NCBI RefSeq assembly: GCF_005239225.2
Contig: NC_133293.1
Span: forward strand, 8,772,333-8,836,332
Direction: 5' to 3'
Length of the DNA stretch: 64,000 bases
Source of the DNA: Populus alba
Lineage: Eukaryota; Streptophyta; Magnoliopsida; Malpighiales; Salicaceae
Each line of letters opens with the position of its first letter. The stretch's first letter is position 1. The notes below the pieces were generated by a model. That model was not told the DNA's origin. It did not search any database and saw only the letters and a list, made by a program, of their open reading frames with translations. Below are positions 10,501 through 20,700 of the stretch, piece after piece. Both the position numbers and the translations under genes were made by a program.

Positions 10501-13500
10501 CGACAGTCAAAGTGCAATCTTCCTTGCCAAGAATCCAGCATTTCACTCCAGGACGAAGCATATTCAGATCAAATATCACTTCATCCGACAACTGCTGGAC
10601 GACGAGCAACTAATGCTAGAAAAGGTCTGTGGAAGCAAGAATCCAGCTGACATGTTAACCAAAGGAGTTACACTTGATAAACTGAAGTTGTGTAAAACTT
10701 CAGTTGGCCTTCAAGGATAAAAGATAATTTCATTGTTTGTCTCCAAGTGGGAGATTGTTAATTATTGGAGACAAACAAGCCCCACCATGTGCAAGTGGGA
10801 ATCCTAATCCCCCACTTTGCACATGGTGGAGGACACAAAGTGGAGGCAACGGTGGGCATAAATGATGATGTCCTTCCCTCATCCTTGTATATTTATGTGC
10901 TCTGTGTAGAGCTGTGTGTGGTGTGTGAGTATTGTGAGAATACTGAGAAGAAGAACAGACGAGTTGCAGTGTGAAACACAGAGAGAAGAAGAGAGAGCTT
11001 GAGTGTAGAGTTGAGTTGAGAAGATTCTCCTCCTCTTGTTGTTGTATTATTTCTTTGTAAGCTTGATTAATACAACCAGTAGCTCCGTGGAGTAGGCAAG
11101 TTGCCGAACCACGTAAATTGTGTGTGTTTGAGTTCTGGAAATAACCCAACATGGATTAAAAGAGAGCTACTTTAGATATGCTACACAATTCCTTTAGTAA
11201 AAGGTAAAGCAGTGGTACCAAATATGAATTTATCAAGGCTGCCATTCCCCAAAAACTCATAAACAAGGATTCGTTCCTGTCCTTCAGAGCAAAAACCTAC
11301 AAGGCTAACAAGATTTCTGTGTTGGAGCTTAGCCAATAACAGAATCTCATTCTTGAATTCTACTTCACCTTGAGAAGAACAGCCGGATAGCCTTTTGACA
11401 GCAATTTCTTGTCCGTTTGGAAGCACCCCCTGAAGATTAACAGAGTAAATAAAGACAAGTGTTTCATTTTTCTTTTTCCTTTTTGGTAATATCGGGGCCT
11501 AAGCCCAAAAGAAACAGAACCACAAGCGACTAGCAGCCCCGATCATGTCAGCATACAATAATGTAGACAGACCATTAACAGGATTATTAACATATGAACA
11601 CCCAAGATATAATTATGACCAGGTTAGCCATGCAATCCCCACAGTGGTTGCCTTCTCGAAGAACACGAGTACGAACTACCCACTGCTTTGACAGTAGACC
11701 AGACAAGTGTTTCATGTTTGTTACATTAAAGCTTCTGGAACAGGAAAGTGTACAGGCAATCAGAATTTGAAGTCCACTGATTTCTTTCCCTATTGTTTTC
11801 TATTTTATATTTCCTTTCCTCCTAACAATTGTTGTTCACTGATATATCTATGTTAATAAGTCTAATACCAAGATGTTAACAAGCTGAGAAAAGATAATCT
11901 GCAACTAATTCAGCTTTACAGAAAAGAAAAAACCTGATGAAAGTGCGTTGTTATTACAAGAAGGTTACCTTGTAAACTGAACCAAATCCACCTTGTCCAA
12001 GCTTATTATCATTGCTGAATTCATCTGTTGCTATTTTCAAGGAACTGAAGTTGAATTCCAAGGATTCTAGCATTCTCATCTCATCATCATCTTCACAGAA
12101 TAAAAAATCAAAATTAGCAAGCGGTGACATGATATTATCTAATGAACTATATTTAAGCTAATGTTACTTCCACCACAGAGAAAATGCTTGGAGGGGTTCC
12201 ATAATCATTACTCTTCGTACAAACTCCATTCCTCGATTATCTTGCACATTGCAAAAGTTTTAGGCAGTTTTTTGGAGTCACTAGTCCAATGTAAACGAAA
12301 ATGAACTTATGTAGTGCTTTTTAGGGCCAACATGTAGAAAACCTATTCATCTAAGTTGCAGAATAATGGCAAGCAAACACTAAAAATGTATAGACTTACT
12401 CTCATCTTTCTGCTTCATCCTTCTCCATAGGAAAAGAGCACAAATGATTGTGACACGGGTAACTAAGCTGGCTACAGCCGCAACAATGATAATAACAATC
12501 TTGTTTCCTGCATGGCACCGAGATAAGTACTGATTAAACACAAGTTGAATAAACGTTTCTGAGCTAATTATATATCCTGCATTTGATAAATATCCAAACA
12601 TAATTATTCATGAGCATGGAGTCATCACAGGAAACAAAAAACTTGCCTGCACTAGTACCTGTACCTTTAATTGCCATGAGCATGCAAGTAACAAAATGAG
12701 TTGATTTCACTTTTATCCAAATGGACTCTAATTAATTACCAAAATCTCTTAAGTACCCACAAGAGCTAAAAAAATAATGCTCGTTTTAATACCATTCACG
12801 GTAGAATTCAAACTGCCTGTACACCCTAAAATTGATATCAACTTTCTACTTAAGCATGTAACACACGTTTCTTACTTGTCTCGTTGAGAGGGGATGCGTT
12901 AGCGGGACTTGGAGGAGATGGTGGCTGAGGAGGTAAGATAGGCCCCGCGCCTGGAGGAAATTGTAGCGGATCATCTACAGTACCAGCAGGAATGATATAA
13001 AAACGAAATAGCTCAAACCAAACTATGCAACTTGGACTAAGAATTCTTCCTCCTTCGCGTCCACCAGCACAGCTTTCCATTTCTCCCCTTCCCTTCTGTA
13101 GACAAATTCCGCAATCACGCTCTGATATATCAGGGGTACATTGCACCAGACCATATATCGGTTTTGTGAAGTTCACATATCCTGTTGCAAACTTTTTGGG
13201 ACCCGAGGAAGCCTGAGTTATAAGTTCCGCCATCAAATCATGTAGTGTCTTGTTGAATCTAGCAACATCTCCAGAGAAATCATTCGGATTGGATACGCAG
13301 AAGGAAGATATTTCCTCCTCCATCTTGGCGAAAATATCACGGTTCGCATACCTTACCAGGCAATTAGAATCCGTCCACAAGAGTGCTTCTTTTTTACGAG
13401 GACACTGCTGTTTAATGTCTTGGCTAGCAGTGTTAACGCAACTGGAGCATTTTTCTGAGGGAAGATCTTCTCTACAAAGGGCCAGAGCATAGACTTTGTC

Positions 13501-13749
13501 AGGGCCTTGGCCTACTGTGGCGTTGTAGAAGAAACCATTCTCAGCTATGCTTGAAGGGAGAGAAGAGAGTAGGAGATCATTGAGATTAATGCTGTAGGTA
13601 CTATTTACAGAATAGATTCCGTTGTTGGAACAAAATTGTTGCGGCTGCGCAATTCCAAAACAAAGGGTAATGAGAATACGAGAAAAGAGGGAAACCAAAC
13701 TTGGACGGTCCATTGCAGTCGATGGATAAACTGTCAAAAAGCTACTCAT
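4517..13749 (-). CDS. Cysteine-rich receptor-like protein kinase (DUF26 RLK)
   Basis: Seven exons: 12876-13749, 12400-12507, 11969-12090, 11219-11429, 5362-5599, 5040-5190 and 4517-4843. All junctions are GT-AG and phases match, giving 676 residues. Order: signal peptide; two DUF26/Gnk2 domains with C-x8-C-x2-C motifs (C92/C101/C104 and C204/C213/C216); proline-rich linker; transmembrane helix about 294-318; Ser/Thr kinase with [10 protein letters not shown] (359-368), K380 in AVKRL, HRD 475-477, DFG 495-497 and APEY. It is an RD kinase and should be catalytically competent. It would act at the plasma membrane in stress or defence signalling. An internal Met at residue 13 (13713) gives a cleaner signal peptide and may be the true start. 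Intron 4 (5600-11218) contains a complete copia element in opposite orientation. The C-terminus (ending TYLLKFS) lacks the usual CRK ending. Confidence 0.92.
5643..6036 (+). repeat. 5' LTR (394 bp)
   Basis: It begins TGTTAATT and ends ACCCAACA, giving the standard TG...CA ends, and matches the 3' LTR except at two places. It contains a strong inverted repeat (5669-5686 with 5698-5716) and a TATA-like TATATTTA at 5773-5780, which is the likely core promoter of the element. Confidence 0.97.
6039..6050 (+). promoter_or_regulatory. Primer-binding site, initiator Met-tRNA type
   Basis: TGGTATCAGAGC lies 2 nt after the 5' LTR and is the classic plant copia site complementary to the 3' end of initiator methionine tRNA, where minus-strand cDNA synthesis starts. 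Confidence 0.95.
6365..6665 (+). repeat. Five about 65-bp tandem repeats with ACGTG cores in the retroelement leader
   Basis: Degenerate units repeat the order CTAATC, GACACGTGGC, TTAATC, ACCG, TGATCC, GTGC. The ACGTG or ACGCG cores start at 6381, 6445, 6510, 6575 and 6641, a regular 64-66 bp spacing. Just upstream (6308-6356) are three CCACGTCA motifs. ACGTG and ACGTCA are cores recognised by plant bZIP/bHLH factors, so the leader may act as an enhancer array. The regulatory role is inference. Confidence 0.8.
6808..7638 (+). CDS. gag: Copia gag (nucleocapsid/coat) polyprotein
   Basis: A 276-codon frame starting at the first ATG after the leader. It carries the plant copia gag (UBN2-type) region near the N-terminus ([18 protein letters not shown]), a Ser/Arg/Lys-rich stretch and a CCHC zinc knuckle, [14 protein letters not shown], near residues 239-252, which binds element RNA. 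The frame ends at a TAG at 7636-7638, shortly after the region where similarity moves to the pol frame. In most plant copia elements gag and pol form one frame; here they are offset by one nucleotide near 7612. Confidence 0.92.
   Translation: MADEIKAAGIEKFDGTDFGYWKMQIEDYLYGKKLHLPLLGSKPEKMEAEEWQLLDRQVLGIIRLSLSRRVAHNVTKEKSTAKLMEALSGMYEKPSANNKVHLMKKLFNLKMVENTSVTQHLNNFNTITNQLSSVEIEFDDEIRALILLASLPSSWEGMRTAVSNSAGKSKLKYDDIRDLILAEEVRRKDSGESSSSGSALNINTRGRRHDRGSSKGRSKSRYRSKSKFGSRKQVECWNCGKPGHFSRNCTKPKKPEADSANATTNEVQECFNSCCT
7613..10720 (+). CDS. pol: Copia pol: protease, integrase, reverse transcriptase, RNase H
   Basis: This frame is continuous from the gag end to a TAA at 10718-10720, about 1,035 codons of homologous sequence. 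It extends further 5' as an overlap with gag that has no similarity to gag. Order: protease with the DSGA active site near 7667; GAG pre-integrase and zinc-binding segment (LWHCRLGHM...CESC); integrase core with the D-D-E triad ([22 protein letters not shown]); reverse transcriptase with YVDD near 9760; RNase H with the conserved acidic residues and the SRTKHI box. There are no internal stops. The start given is where similarity begins, not an ATG; expression would need a +1 shift, a separate start, or is impaired. Confidence 0.92.
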   Translation, partial: NALILAVHSQIDEWILDSGASFHCTPHNEMLQNYVGGDHGVVYLADGTPLKIVGIGDVQIKTMNGSIWTLQNVRHVPELKKKLISVGQLDDSGHSILFAGGIWKVSKGAMVLARGKKTGTLYMTTRFADIIASTEAENQAQLWHCRLGHMSQKGMKILQSKGKLPELKNVDLDICESCVLGKQKKVSFLKVGRTLRPRKLELVHTDLWGPSPVASLGGSRYYVTFIDDFSRKVWVYFLKNKSDVFETFKKWKAMVETESGLKLKCLRSDNGGEYIDGGFKEYCAVNGIRMEKTVPGTPQQNGVAERMNRTINERARSIRLHSGLPQTFWANAVHTAVYLINRGPSVPLEFRLPEEVWRGKEVRLSHLKVFGCVSYVHIDSDARNKLDAKSKKCFFIGYGDEEFGFRFWDDQNRKIIRSRNVIFNEKVMYKDRSSGETEMADSDTSPPRSEFIRLEGLPDVTKQNNNQESLQEDSSTSVPTSTQEDAEQLEPAVRRSSRTIKPPQRFTLLLNYILLTDGGEPLSYEESLQDGNSSKWELAMKDEMSSLLKNKTWELTTLPEGKKALQNKWVYRVKTEHDGSKRFKARLVVKGFQQKKGIDYSEIFSPVVKLTTIRVVLGIVAAENLHLEQLDVKTAFLHGDLEEDIYMQQPEGFEMQGKENQVCKLQKSLYGLKQAPRQWYKKFDNFMCSSGYTRCQADHCCYVKYFDNSYIILLLYVDDMLIAGSSIEEIDKLKQQLSKQFEMKDLGAAKQILGMRIIRDKDKGILKLSQTEYVKKVLSRFSMDNVKPVSTPLGNHFKLSKDQSPRTELESGYMDKIPYASAIGSLMYAMVCTRPDIAHAVGVVSRYMSNPGKQHWEAVKWIMRYLKGSSETCLSFTAGGLKLEGFVDVDLAGDIDSRKSTTGYVYTLGGTAVSWSSTLQKIVALSTTEAEYVAVSESAKEIVWLQSFLKELGKLNGKGTLYSDSQSAIFLAKNPAFHSRTKHIQIKYHFIRQLLDDEQLMLEKVCGSKNPADMLTKGVTLDKLKLCKTSVGLQG
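10745..10755 (+). promoter_or_regulatory. Polypurine tract
   Basis: AAGTGGGAGAT lies directly before the 3' LTR TG. It matches the usual plant copia polypurine tract that primes plus-strand DNA synthesis. Confidence 0.9.
10756..11151 (+). repeat. 3' LTR (396 bp)
   Basis: It matches the 5' LTR except for a 2-bp insertion (GT in CTTGTATATTTATG) and one C-to-A change in the GAGTGT(C/A)GAG segment. The LTR inverted repeat is conserved at 10782-10799 and 10811-10829. Confidence 0.97.
11430..11968. other. CRK intron 3 (539 bp)
   Basis: Intron between the glycine-loop exon and the AVKRL exon. I see no gene or clear mobile element in it. Confidence 0.6.
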
Positions 13750-14395
13750 TATGTTTTGAGCTCATCGAGAAGCAAAACCTTGGTAATGGCGGGTACAAGG
13801 GAGAGAGCAAAAGCACTGGCGACCAGTGCTTACACGTCAGGAATTAGCAATTGGTCTTCGCCACTAAAAGACTTTTAAAGTCTTTCAGTGGAAACAAATG
13901 GCTGGAAAGACTTGACTTTGTCACCTACCGTTTCCATTTCAAATAAAAAATATATTTTTTTTAATTTTATTTTATTTTAAATTAATTTTTTATATATATT
14001 TTTTAACACCGCTTTAATATAATAAAATTGAAAATAATTTTAAAAAATAAAAATATATATTATTTTAATATATTTTTAAATAAAACATAATTTAAAAAAA
14101 ATATTATAACTACTTTATTAAATATCCCCAAATTATTATAAAAAAAAGGCTTTACTTTAACTTTTTGTATCATAATTGTTTTAATTATTAAACTCAATCT
14201 AAGATTTCATCCAATTTTATTTATAGTACAACTCATTATTTTCGATAAAAACTATAAAAAAAACATTTAAAATTATTGTTTGGTGAAAATCAAATTTCAA
14301 ATTAATCCTAAATAAAATATAAGTAAAATTCTAAATTATTATCGGTTCAACTCTTCAAATTATATCAAGTTTACCAGCTGGTGGAAAGAAAGTAC
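13750..14395. other. CRK upstream region
   Basis: Probable promoter and 5' UTR of the minus-strand CRK gene up to about 13,930, followed by AT-rich DNA with a degenerate AT-rich MITE-like repeat (about 13,945-14,105). Confidence 0.5.
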
Positions 14396-15283
14396 TATAG
14401 GGGTGATCATTTTCGGTTCGGTTCGGTTTTTACCTACAAAAAACAACCAAACCGGTTTTTTTTGAAAAAAAAAAACCAAAACCAAACCGAAACCGATTCA
14501 AACCGACCGGTTTCGGTCTGGTCCGATTCGGTTCTTGATTTCAAAAAACCGAGAAAACCTATGTCTCATTTCCTAATAATGTCATCCCTTTTCAACAGTT
14601 CTTCATCTGCCAACTAGTGGTTTTAATTACTGGTTGCACCCAAGGTGGTATAGGTCATGCCTTGGCACATGAATTTGCTGCTAACAACTGCCTTGTTGTG
14701 GCCCCAGCCAGATCATTAACTTCCATGAGAGAACTTGATCAAGATAACAGATTTTTTCTCCACTAATTGGATGTTTTGTCTGATAAAAGTGTGCGGAATG
14801 TTGTGTCGAATGTTGTTGAAAGATATGGCAGAGTTGATATTTTGGAGGCGAGGGAGATTAAGAGAGAGGGGGAGGGAGAGGGACAAGAAGAGGCGAGGAG
14901 TCATTCCCGTGTGAATTAAAAAAGAATAAAATTACCTCGGTGTCGGCTCTGCTTGTTGTCGGAGGATGAAGGGATCGGAGAGGAAGATTAAGAGGTGAGG
15001 GGGAGGTAAAGGGACAAGAAGAGGCGAGGGGGGGCCAGGGTTACTGGCTGGGGGTAACTTTTTCTATTTATAGTACAATTTTCTATTTATAGTATATTTT
15101 TTGAACCGGTTCGGTTCGGTTAACCGGTTCTTGCATTACAAAACGAAAACCGAACCGAACCAGGATTTTTTCTAAATATTTTAATTGGTTTGATCGGTTT
15201 TATTTTTCAGTTCGGTTTTTTCAGTTAATATTTTTTTAATTTTCTTGATTTATTCGGTTTTTTGGTTTCTTTGCACACCCCTA
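14396..15283. mobile_element. hAT-like non-autonomous element (A) with CCGAAC-rich ends
   Basis: The left end reads TATAGGGGTG and the right end CACCCCTA, an inverted pair fitting hAT-type termini. The flanks GAAAGTAC (14388-14395) and GAAAGTAG (15284-15291) match 7 of 8, as expected of an aged 8-bp hAT target duplication. Subterminal regions are packed with GGTTCGGTTCGG and AACCGAACC motifs on both strands. No transposase is present. The interior carries a short-chain dehydrogenase fragment. The hAT assignment rests on termini and duplication length only. Confidence 0.65.
14617..14844 (+). pseudogene. Captured short-chain dehydrogenase/reductase fragment
   Basis: Translation from 14617 gives the start of a Rossmann-fold SDR: VVLITGC then the glycine-rich [12 protein letters not shown] cofactor loop, a [11 protein letters not shown] strand and, after an in-frame TAA at 14764-14766, LDVLSDKSVRNVVSNVVERYGRVDIL. 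It resembles plant 1-acyldihydroxyacetone-phosphate-reductase-like SDRs. Only the N-terminal cofactor-binding part (about 76 codons) is present; the NNAG and YxxxK regions are absent. It lies inside a hAT-like element with no intron, so it is a transposon-captured gene fragment and not a functional gene. Confidence 0.85.
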
Positions 15284-15390
15284 GAAAGTAGTGACCAATG
15301 CGTCCAGTCCAAATCCACCGAACTTATAAAGGCTCAATAATTTTTACCAGCTCGGAACCTATCCTTAAACCCAACCTCCTAGTAGAATGT

Positions 15391-15460
15391 AAACCCTAAA
15401 TCCGACGGTCTAAAATCTTCCATAAGAACTAAATATATAACAAGACAAACAAACCCTAAC
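15391..15460 (+). promoter_or_regulatory. Two telo-box motifs upstream of RPL14
   Basis: AAACCCTAAA at 15391-15400 and AAACCCTAAC at 15451-15460 lie 80-150 bp before the start codon. Telo-boxes (AAACCCTA) are typical of plant ribosomal-protein promoters and link expression to growth. Confidence 0.75.
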
Positions 15461-15539
15461 CCCTTGTCATTTCTGCGTCGTCTTTAGCTGTCCGCCTCCC
15501 CCCTTGCTTTCACAGGGACGCACACCTCAAGAACCCAGC

Positions 15540-16896
15540 ATGGTTAGCTACTTCTCTATTTCTCCTTGTCTCGACAACTCACTTATACCACTCTTAATCT
15601 AACATCATCTTGTTCTTGTATGTGATATGGTCTTGTAGCCTTTCAAGAGATACGTGGAGATCGGGAGGGTAGGTCTCGTCAACTATGGCAAAGAATACGG
15701 CAGGATCGTTGTTATCGTTGATGTCATCGACCAGAACCGCGTATGCTTCTGTCTCTTGTTTATTTTCCTTACCATATGCTTTCTGCTTCTTTTGTTTCTG
15801 TTATCTTCTTCTTTTTTTTGTCATAAAAACAGATAGTCATGCTTTTTTAGAGGCTAGTCAATCAAACTTGCCAGTGAAGAATACCGATTAAAAAATAGAG
15901 TTTGTGCTCCTTAGATCACTTAAATGTGAACAATTTCTTTGCTTACTAAAATTTTACCTCACTTCCTGGGTGATGCATACGCATAGTGGACTAGTTTGTG
16001 TTATGTAGCCTGTTGGCTTTTATGTGCGAAATTGTTCTGTTTCTTGTAAGCATTAGGCATTGAATGTTTATTGAGCTTAGGGTGTTTAAGATTAACGTCT
16101 CTGCTCTGAGGAAATCAGTGTTGATGTTTTTTTGTATACCGAAGTCTGTAAGGTTGTTTAGCGCTCATGAAGTTGTTTAGGATATGTTATTTTCAAACAT
16201 CTTTTGATTCTATGATTTTTTGGGCATCCGAGGAATTGGTCAGCTTACATTGATTGCAATTCGTGACTTGTCTTTTACAGGCTCTGGTTGATGCCCCAGA
16301 TATGGTGAGGAGCCAAATGAACTTCAAGAGAATCTCACTCACCGATATCAAGATTGATATCAACCGGGTTCCAAAGAAGAAGGCATTGATTGAAGCCATG
16401 GAGAAGGCTGGTAAGGGGGTAGTTCTTACTGAAAGTTGTGTCATTTGTGCTCTAAATACCTCCTCCCTTTATTGAGATGTATTGTTTCCCGATGATAGAT
16501 GTTAAGAGCAAGTGGGAGAATAGCTCTTGGGGCAGAAGGCTGATTGTCCAGAAGAGAAGGGCAGCTCTCAATGACTTTGATCGGTTCAAGTTGATGTTGG
16601 CTAAGATCAAGGTTGGTTATAGTGCTTTATAAAAGATTGGCTCTTGAAATGTTTTTATGATTTACTTCCAAATTTAAATCCACTGACTTATTTTACTAGG
16701 TTTGGATTTTGAACTTCTATTTCTACTGTTTGATATTTATTTATGGCTTTCTAGGATTCCATCTTTATTTTTCATGATTTTGTAATTTTGATACTTTCTT
16801 TCTCAATCTAATATACATCTTGTTTACACGCAATTGTAGAGGGGTGGATTGATCAGGCAAGAACTTGCGAAGCTGAAGAAAGAAAGTGCTGCTTAA
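15540..16896 (+). CDS. RPL14: 60S ribosomal protein L14 (eL14)
   Basis: Five coding exons: 15540-15542 (ATG only), 15639-15740, 16281-16410, 16499-16611 and 16840-16896. All junctions are GT-AG and in phase, giving 134 residues, the usual plant eL14 length. It is a structural protein of the large ribosomal subunit. The N-terminal KOW/SH3-like region ([17 protein letters not shown]) is followed by the eL14 core with [13 protein letters not shown] and a basic C-terminus ([13 protein letters not shown]). The first intron directly follows the start codon, common in plant ribosomal-protein genes. The promoter carries two telo-boxes. The copy looks intact. Confidence 0.96.
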
Positions 16897-17762
16897 GAGT
16901 AATCTGTACAAGGACGTCCAATTTTGTTATCAACATGAAGCAAGTTGTTTTGGGATGTTTTTTCAGTTGGTTTTCTATGGACTCCCAGATTATGACAAGT
17001 TTAAGAAGATTTTTCATATATTTAAGATTTCGAGGTCAATCTTCTTGTGTTACCTTTTTTAATCCTGCGCACTAGTTACTTTTTATGGAGTGAAAATTTG
17101 TGTGTTTCTCATATATAGAATTCGCTTATGCTGCTACTATCCTTCAGGGGGGAAAAACGTCCAATTCCTACTTTCAACAATGTGTTGTTAAATATTGGAG
17201 ACGACGCGACAGCCAAGTGCATTGATAATTTGCACCTTGCTTGACTAATTCCTGGAAGCGTTATCTTCGCGTTGGATTTAGCAGTTCCGTAATTATCAAA
17301 GATTAAATAAATAAGAAACTGTGTTCTTCCCATCGAAGCAAACTCGGTCGAATGCTTATTTCATCCCGGAGAAAAGTGTCTGAGAAATGTTCCCGTCGAA
17401 GAAGAAAACAATTATGCATGCTAGAAAGCCCGGATCCCGTTGGAACCTTAATTGAGTTTCTTCATCAAGGCATTGAATGCGATGGGGTTTTTAGTGCTAT
17501 CATACATGAATTGGGGGTGTATTTGTGCTTCTGGTGCGTCTTTCTTTTCCAGTAAAGATTCTGGAAAAGCAGATGAATAGAAAAAAAGATTGTAGAGGAT
17601 ATAGCAACTGTTATGACTCTGAGATTTTCATTTTGCTAGTGACAGAGTTTATGTAGGATCATTTGACAACTGGCCTTGGCAAGTTTGAACTAATTTGCAA
17701 CGTTATCAAAATTGGAAAGTTAAGACCATTGTACCTTACCATGAAATTCTCGCAACTACAAT
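16897..17762. other. Spacer between convergent RPL14 and RRM-protein genes
   Basis: Contains both 3' UTRs. A 67-codon plus-strand frame at 17352-17555 has no recognisable domain. Nothing else is supported. Confidence 0.5.
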
Positions 17763-20700
17763 TCAAAGGCTATCGCCACAAACCCTTGCTGCCAGATTGT
17801 TTAATTCAGCTGTGTCCGTAGGACGCTCAAGTTTCTTCAAAAAGCGTTGCATTGATGTAATCACGTGTCTTCTTTCATCTGGGTGGTTCCAGAGGGCTTG
17901 CAAAATTATAGGAGGAAAGATGGAAGCAGGCTGAGCAACCCACCGGCTGCCATCCGCTTCCAATCCATTCAAACTGTATATACACGCATGAGTGTTCAGA
18001 TTGTAAGCATAATTATGAAGTCGTAAATCAAAACACATGGGATTTGTTGAAAATTACCTATTCAAAATATTTAACATGTTAGGCCATTCATCAATCTTGA
18101 AATACACATCTGCAATGGTATCACGTCTGAGCTTCATCCTCCAGAGTTTCCCAAAAGATTTGCAAATCGTGAGGACATTAGAACGACATTGTGGATTGAT
18201 ATTTAGGATTCTTACGACTGTTGTTCTTGGTGCATCAACTCTGAAGATTGATAGCTGCTTTCCTGATACCTGTAAGAAATGTTTTGCTAGGGCCCTCTCT
18301 TTGGCCTCTTCACTCTGCAAAACAAATAGCATAAAAAAGATAGGGGAAAAAATATCAAAGAGGATGGAAACCGATACAAAGCATTGACTAAAGTGTGATA
18401 CGCTGAGAAAACCACAAGAATCAAAATGGTCTAACTCACTAACTCGGAACTGATCAGATAAAAAAATTCTACTTGGACGATGTATTATTTTGCTACCAGG
18501 GCATTAGCTTTAATAAAAGGGCTGTTAGCAGAGCCCAGCCTGCCAAAAGATCATGACAATGTATCCCAATTTGGTATGAAGAAATAGATATGTTTGTGGA
18601 TGATGTTTGTGAGAAGTCTACCGAGTCACTTTCTTCAACCTTCAACTCAACAGTGGGGTAATAAATGATTCTTTTACAATTTATTTCCATTGCAAAATAA
18701 AGTTGTCAGTGTACAAAAGTTTGAGATTAACCCATAACCTGAGGGTAACCCTAAAAGGTATAACTCAACTTGTCAGGTTTTAGATTTGTTTCCTAGAGAT
18801 CACCGGTTCAAATCTCATAAACCTCAAGGTCATTGAAGGGTTACATGGTCATTAATTTCAAAATCCATGGAATTAATCGAGATGTGTGCAAGTTAGCCTA
18901 GACACCCAAGTTAATAATAATAAAAAAAGTCTACTTATCTGAGAAGAAATATTCAACAGGCATTCCAAAAGGCAATTGCTGATGACTACACACAAAATTA
19001 ATGTAAACTCGGAAGATGCTTCATAAATAATGTGCCAAAAAGGTAAGGACTCACCTCAAACTCCACATAGGCATTGGAACTTGAAGCTCCCAAAAAGAAG
19101 CCATTTATGCCACTCCTACAGAAGAGGAGAGCTTCCTTCAGCTGATGTGAGCTAATATCATCAGTCAGCTGCTTTATCCTAACTGTACGGGTGGGATGTT
19201 TCACTAGGGCAACTGAAATGTCAATATCACCAATCAGGTTAGGAATAGAAATTCGGCTAGCTGTGTCATGAATGAAGGCGTTTGAATTCTTGATTAAGAC
19301 CTCGGGCTTCTGGAGAGCTTTATGCAAACCTTGCCTTGTCTGCAACAAACCAGAGTAGTCAATAAGATTGTACACTAGTCAAACTGGATTTCTACAAGGT
19401 CAAGAATTTAATGCATTATTTCCCAACACCACAATTTGTTGATAAGCGAGAACAACCCATTCTGCCACCTTTACCATGTCATGTTACAAATATACCACTT
19501 TAAAGATTATAGCACAGGATATCACTAATTAAAAATGGAAAGTTTTAGTAAAATCTTTTTTTTGTGTGTATGTGATGAGGGTGGGGATAGGTGGTGGTAA
19601 ACCTTTTGCAATTTAACGAGCCTCCATCCCCCCCCTCCCCAAAAAAAAAAATAATAATAATAATAATCTGCCCGGCTTGAAACTCATTAGGCACTGACCT
19701 CGAAATGTAAAAAAGCATCAAACAAATTGCTCCCTTTGACAGACGAAACCTTTTCAATCTTTGAAATAGGCCCGCAATTCCTAAAACAATAAATTATATC
19801 ACCGTCCCCAACATCTTTGTGCAAGAATCTGAGCAATAATTTGTTTTCTGTATCTCCGTCTGCCAAAGATGTTAAAGGAGTTTGATTTGAATCTTTTTCG
19901 CTAGTTTCAAGAGGAGCTTGTGGAGTTTTTTCTAATTTAATGTGATCCTTTTCTGCAATATCCAAATTACCACCCTCGTCTTTTGTCATGGTTTTAGCAC
20001 TCTGCTCTTTCTTTATTTTACTTCTCTTCTTATTATTCGTGCTAACAGCACGGTCTTTCAAAACAGTTTTTCTGCTTTCAGCATTGGACTTGAGAATGGC
20101 GTTGTCCTGAGCTGTAACCGGTCGCAGCATCTTAATGTGGCCATATAATCCTTCGAAATCAAATGGACTCTCTTCTTTTTTCAGTGATTTTCCATCATGA
20201 TTACTGAAAGATATACTCGGTGTAAAAAGATCACCATTAACTCTACCCGTTTCTGCTGCTGTTTTATTACTCACTGACATTTTAAACAAGTTCACTAATC
20301 CATCATCCTCTTGAGAAACATCAGATAACGGAGGTCTTTCATCCAATTTAGAGCCATCTATGTTCACTCTTTCTACAAGTGTGGCTGTTTTCTTCTCAAG
20401 TTGACATTTTTCCTTTCTAATTGAAGCTGATTTTTTTGCACTTTTGTTCTGCCTTGTATCAAAAGCATTATCAAATAAGTGATCTGACAAAGAAACTAGG
20501 TTCCCAGCCTCCTCCTCCTGATTATTGTTTGATTCAACAACTGTTCCAAATGTCGCCTCCTCAAGCAGCCTCTTCCCATTTTCAAGCATGACCTCCTTTG
20601 GATCATCTGAAATTATGGCACTTGCTGCTTGAACAATAGTACTATCATGCTCATCATGCTTAATATTATCAAGAGATCCATGTATCTCCATAGCATCAGA

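Larger units (their letters stand above)
5638..11156 (+). mobile_element. Complete Ty1/copia LTR retrotransposon inserted in CRK intron 4
   Basis: The element proper spans 5643-11151 (5,509 bp) and is flanked by a perfect 5-bp target duplication, TGGAT, at 5638-5642 and 11152-11156. Order: 5' LTR, primer-binding site for initiator Met-tRNA, long untranslated leader with tandem repeats, gag, pol (protease, integrase, reverse transcriptase, RNase H), polypurine tract, 3' LTR. Integrase preceding reverse transcriptase defines Ty1/copia. The LTRs differ by one substitution and one 2-bp indel, so insertion is recent. Transcription runs opposite to the host CRK gene. Pol is open throughout, but gag and pol are in different frames (see gag and pol entries). 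Confidence 0.97.

Noticed and set aside
17352..17555. 67-codon plus-strand frame with a basic stretch
   Set aside because: Protein-like in part, but no splice partners, domain or upstream signals; it lies in the spacer between two 3' ends.
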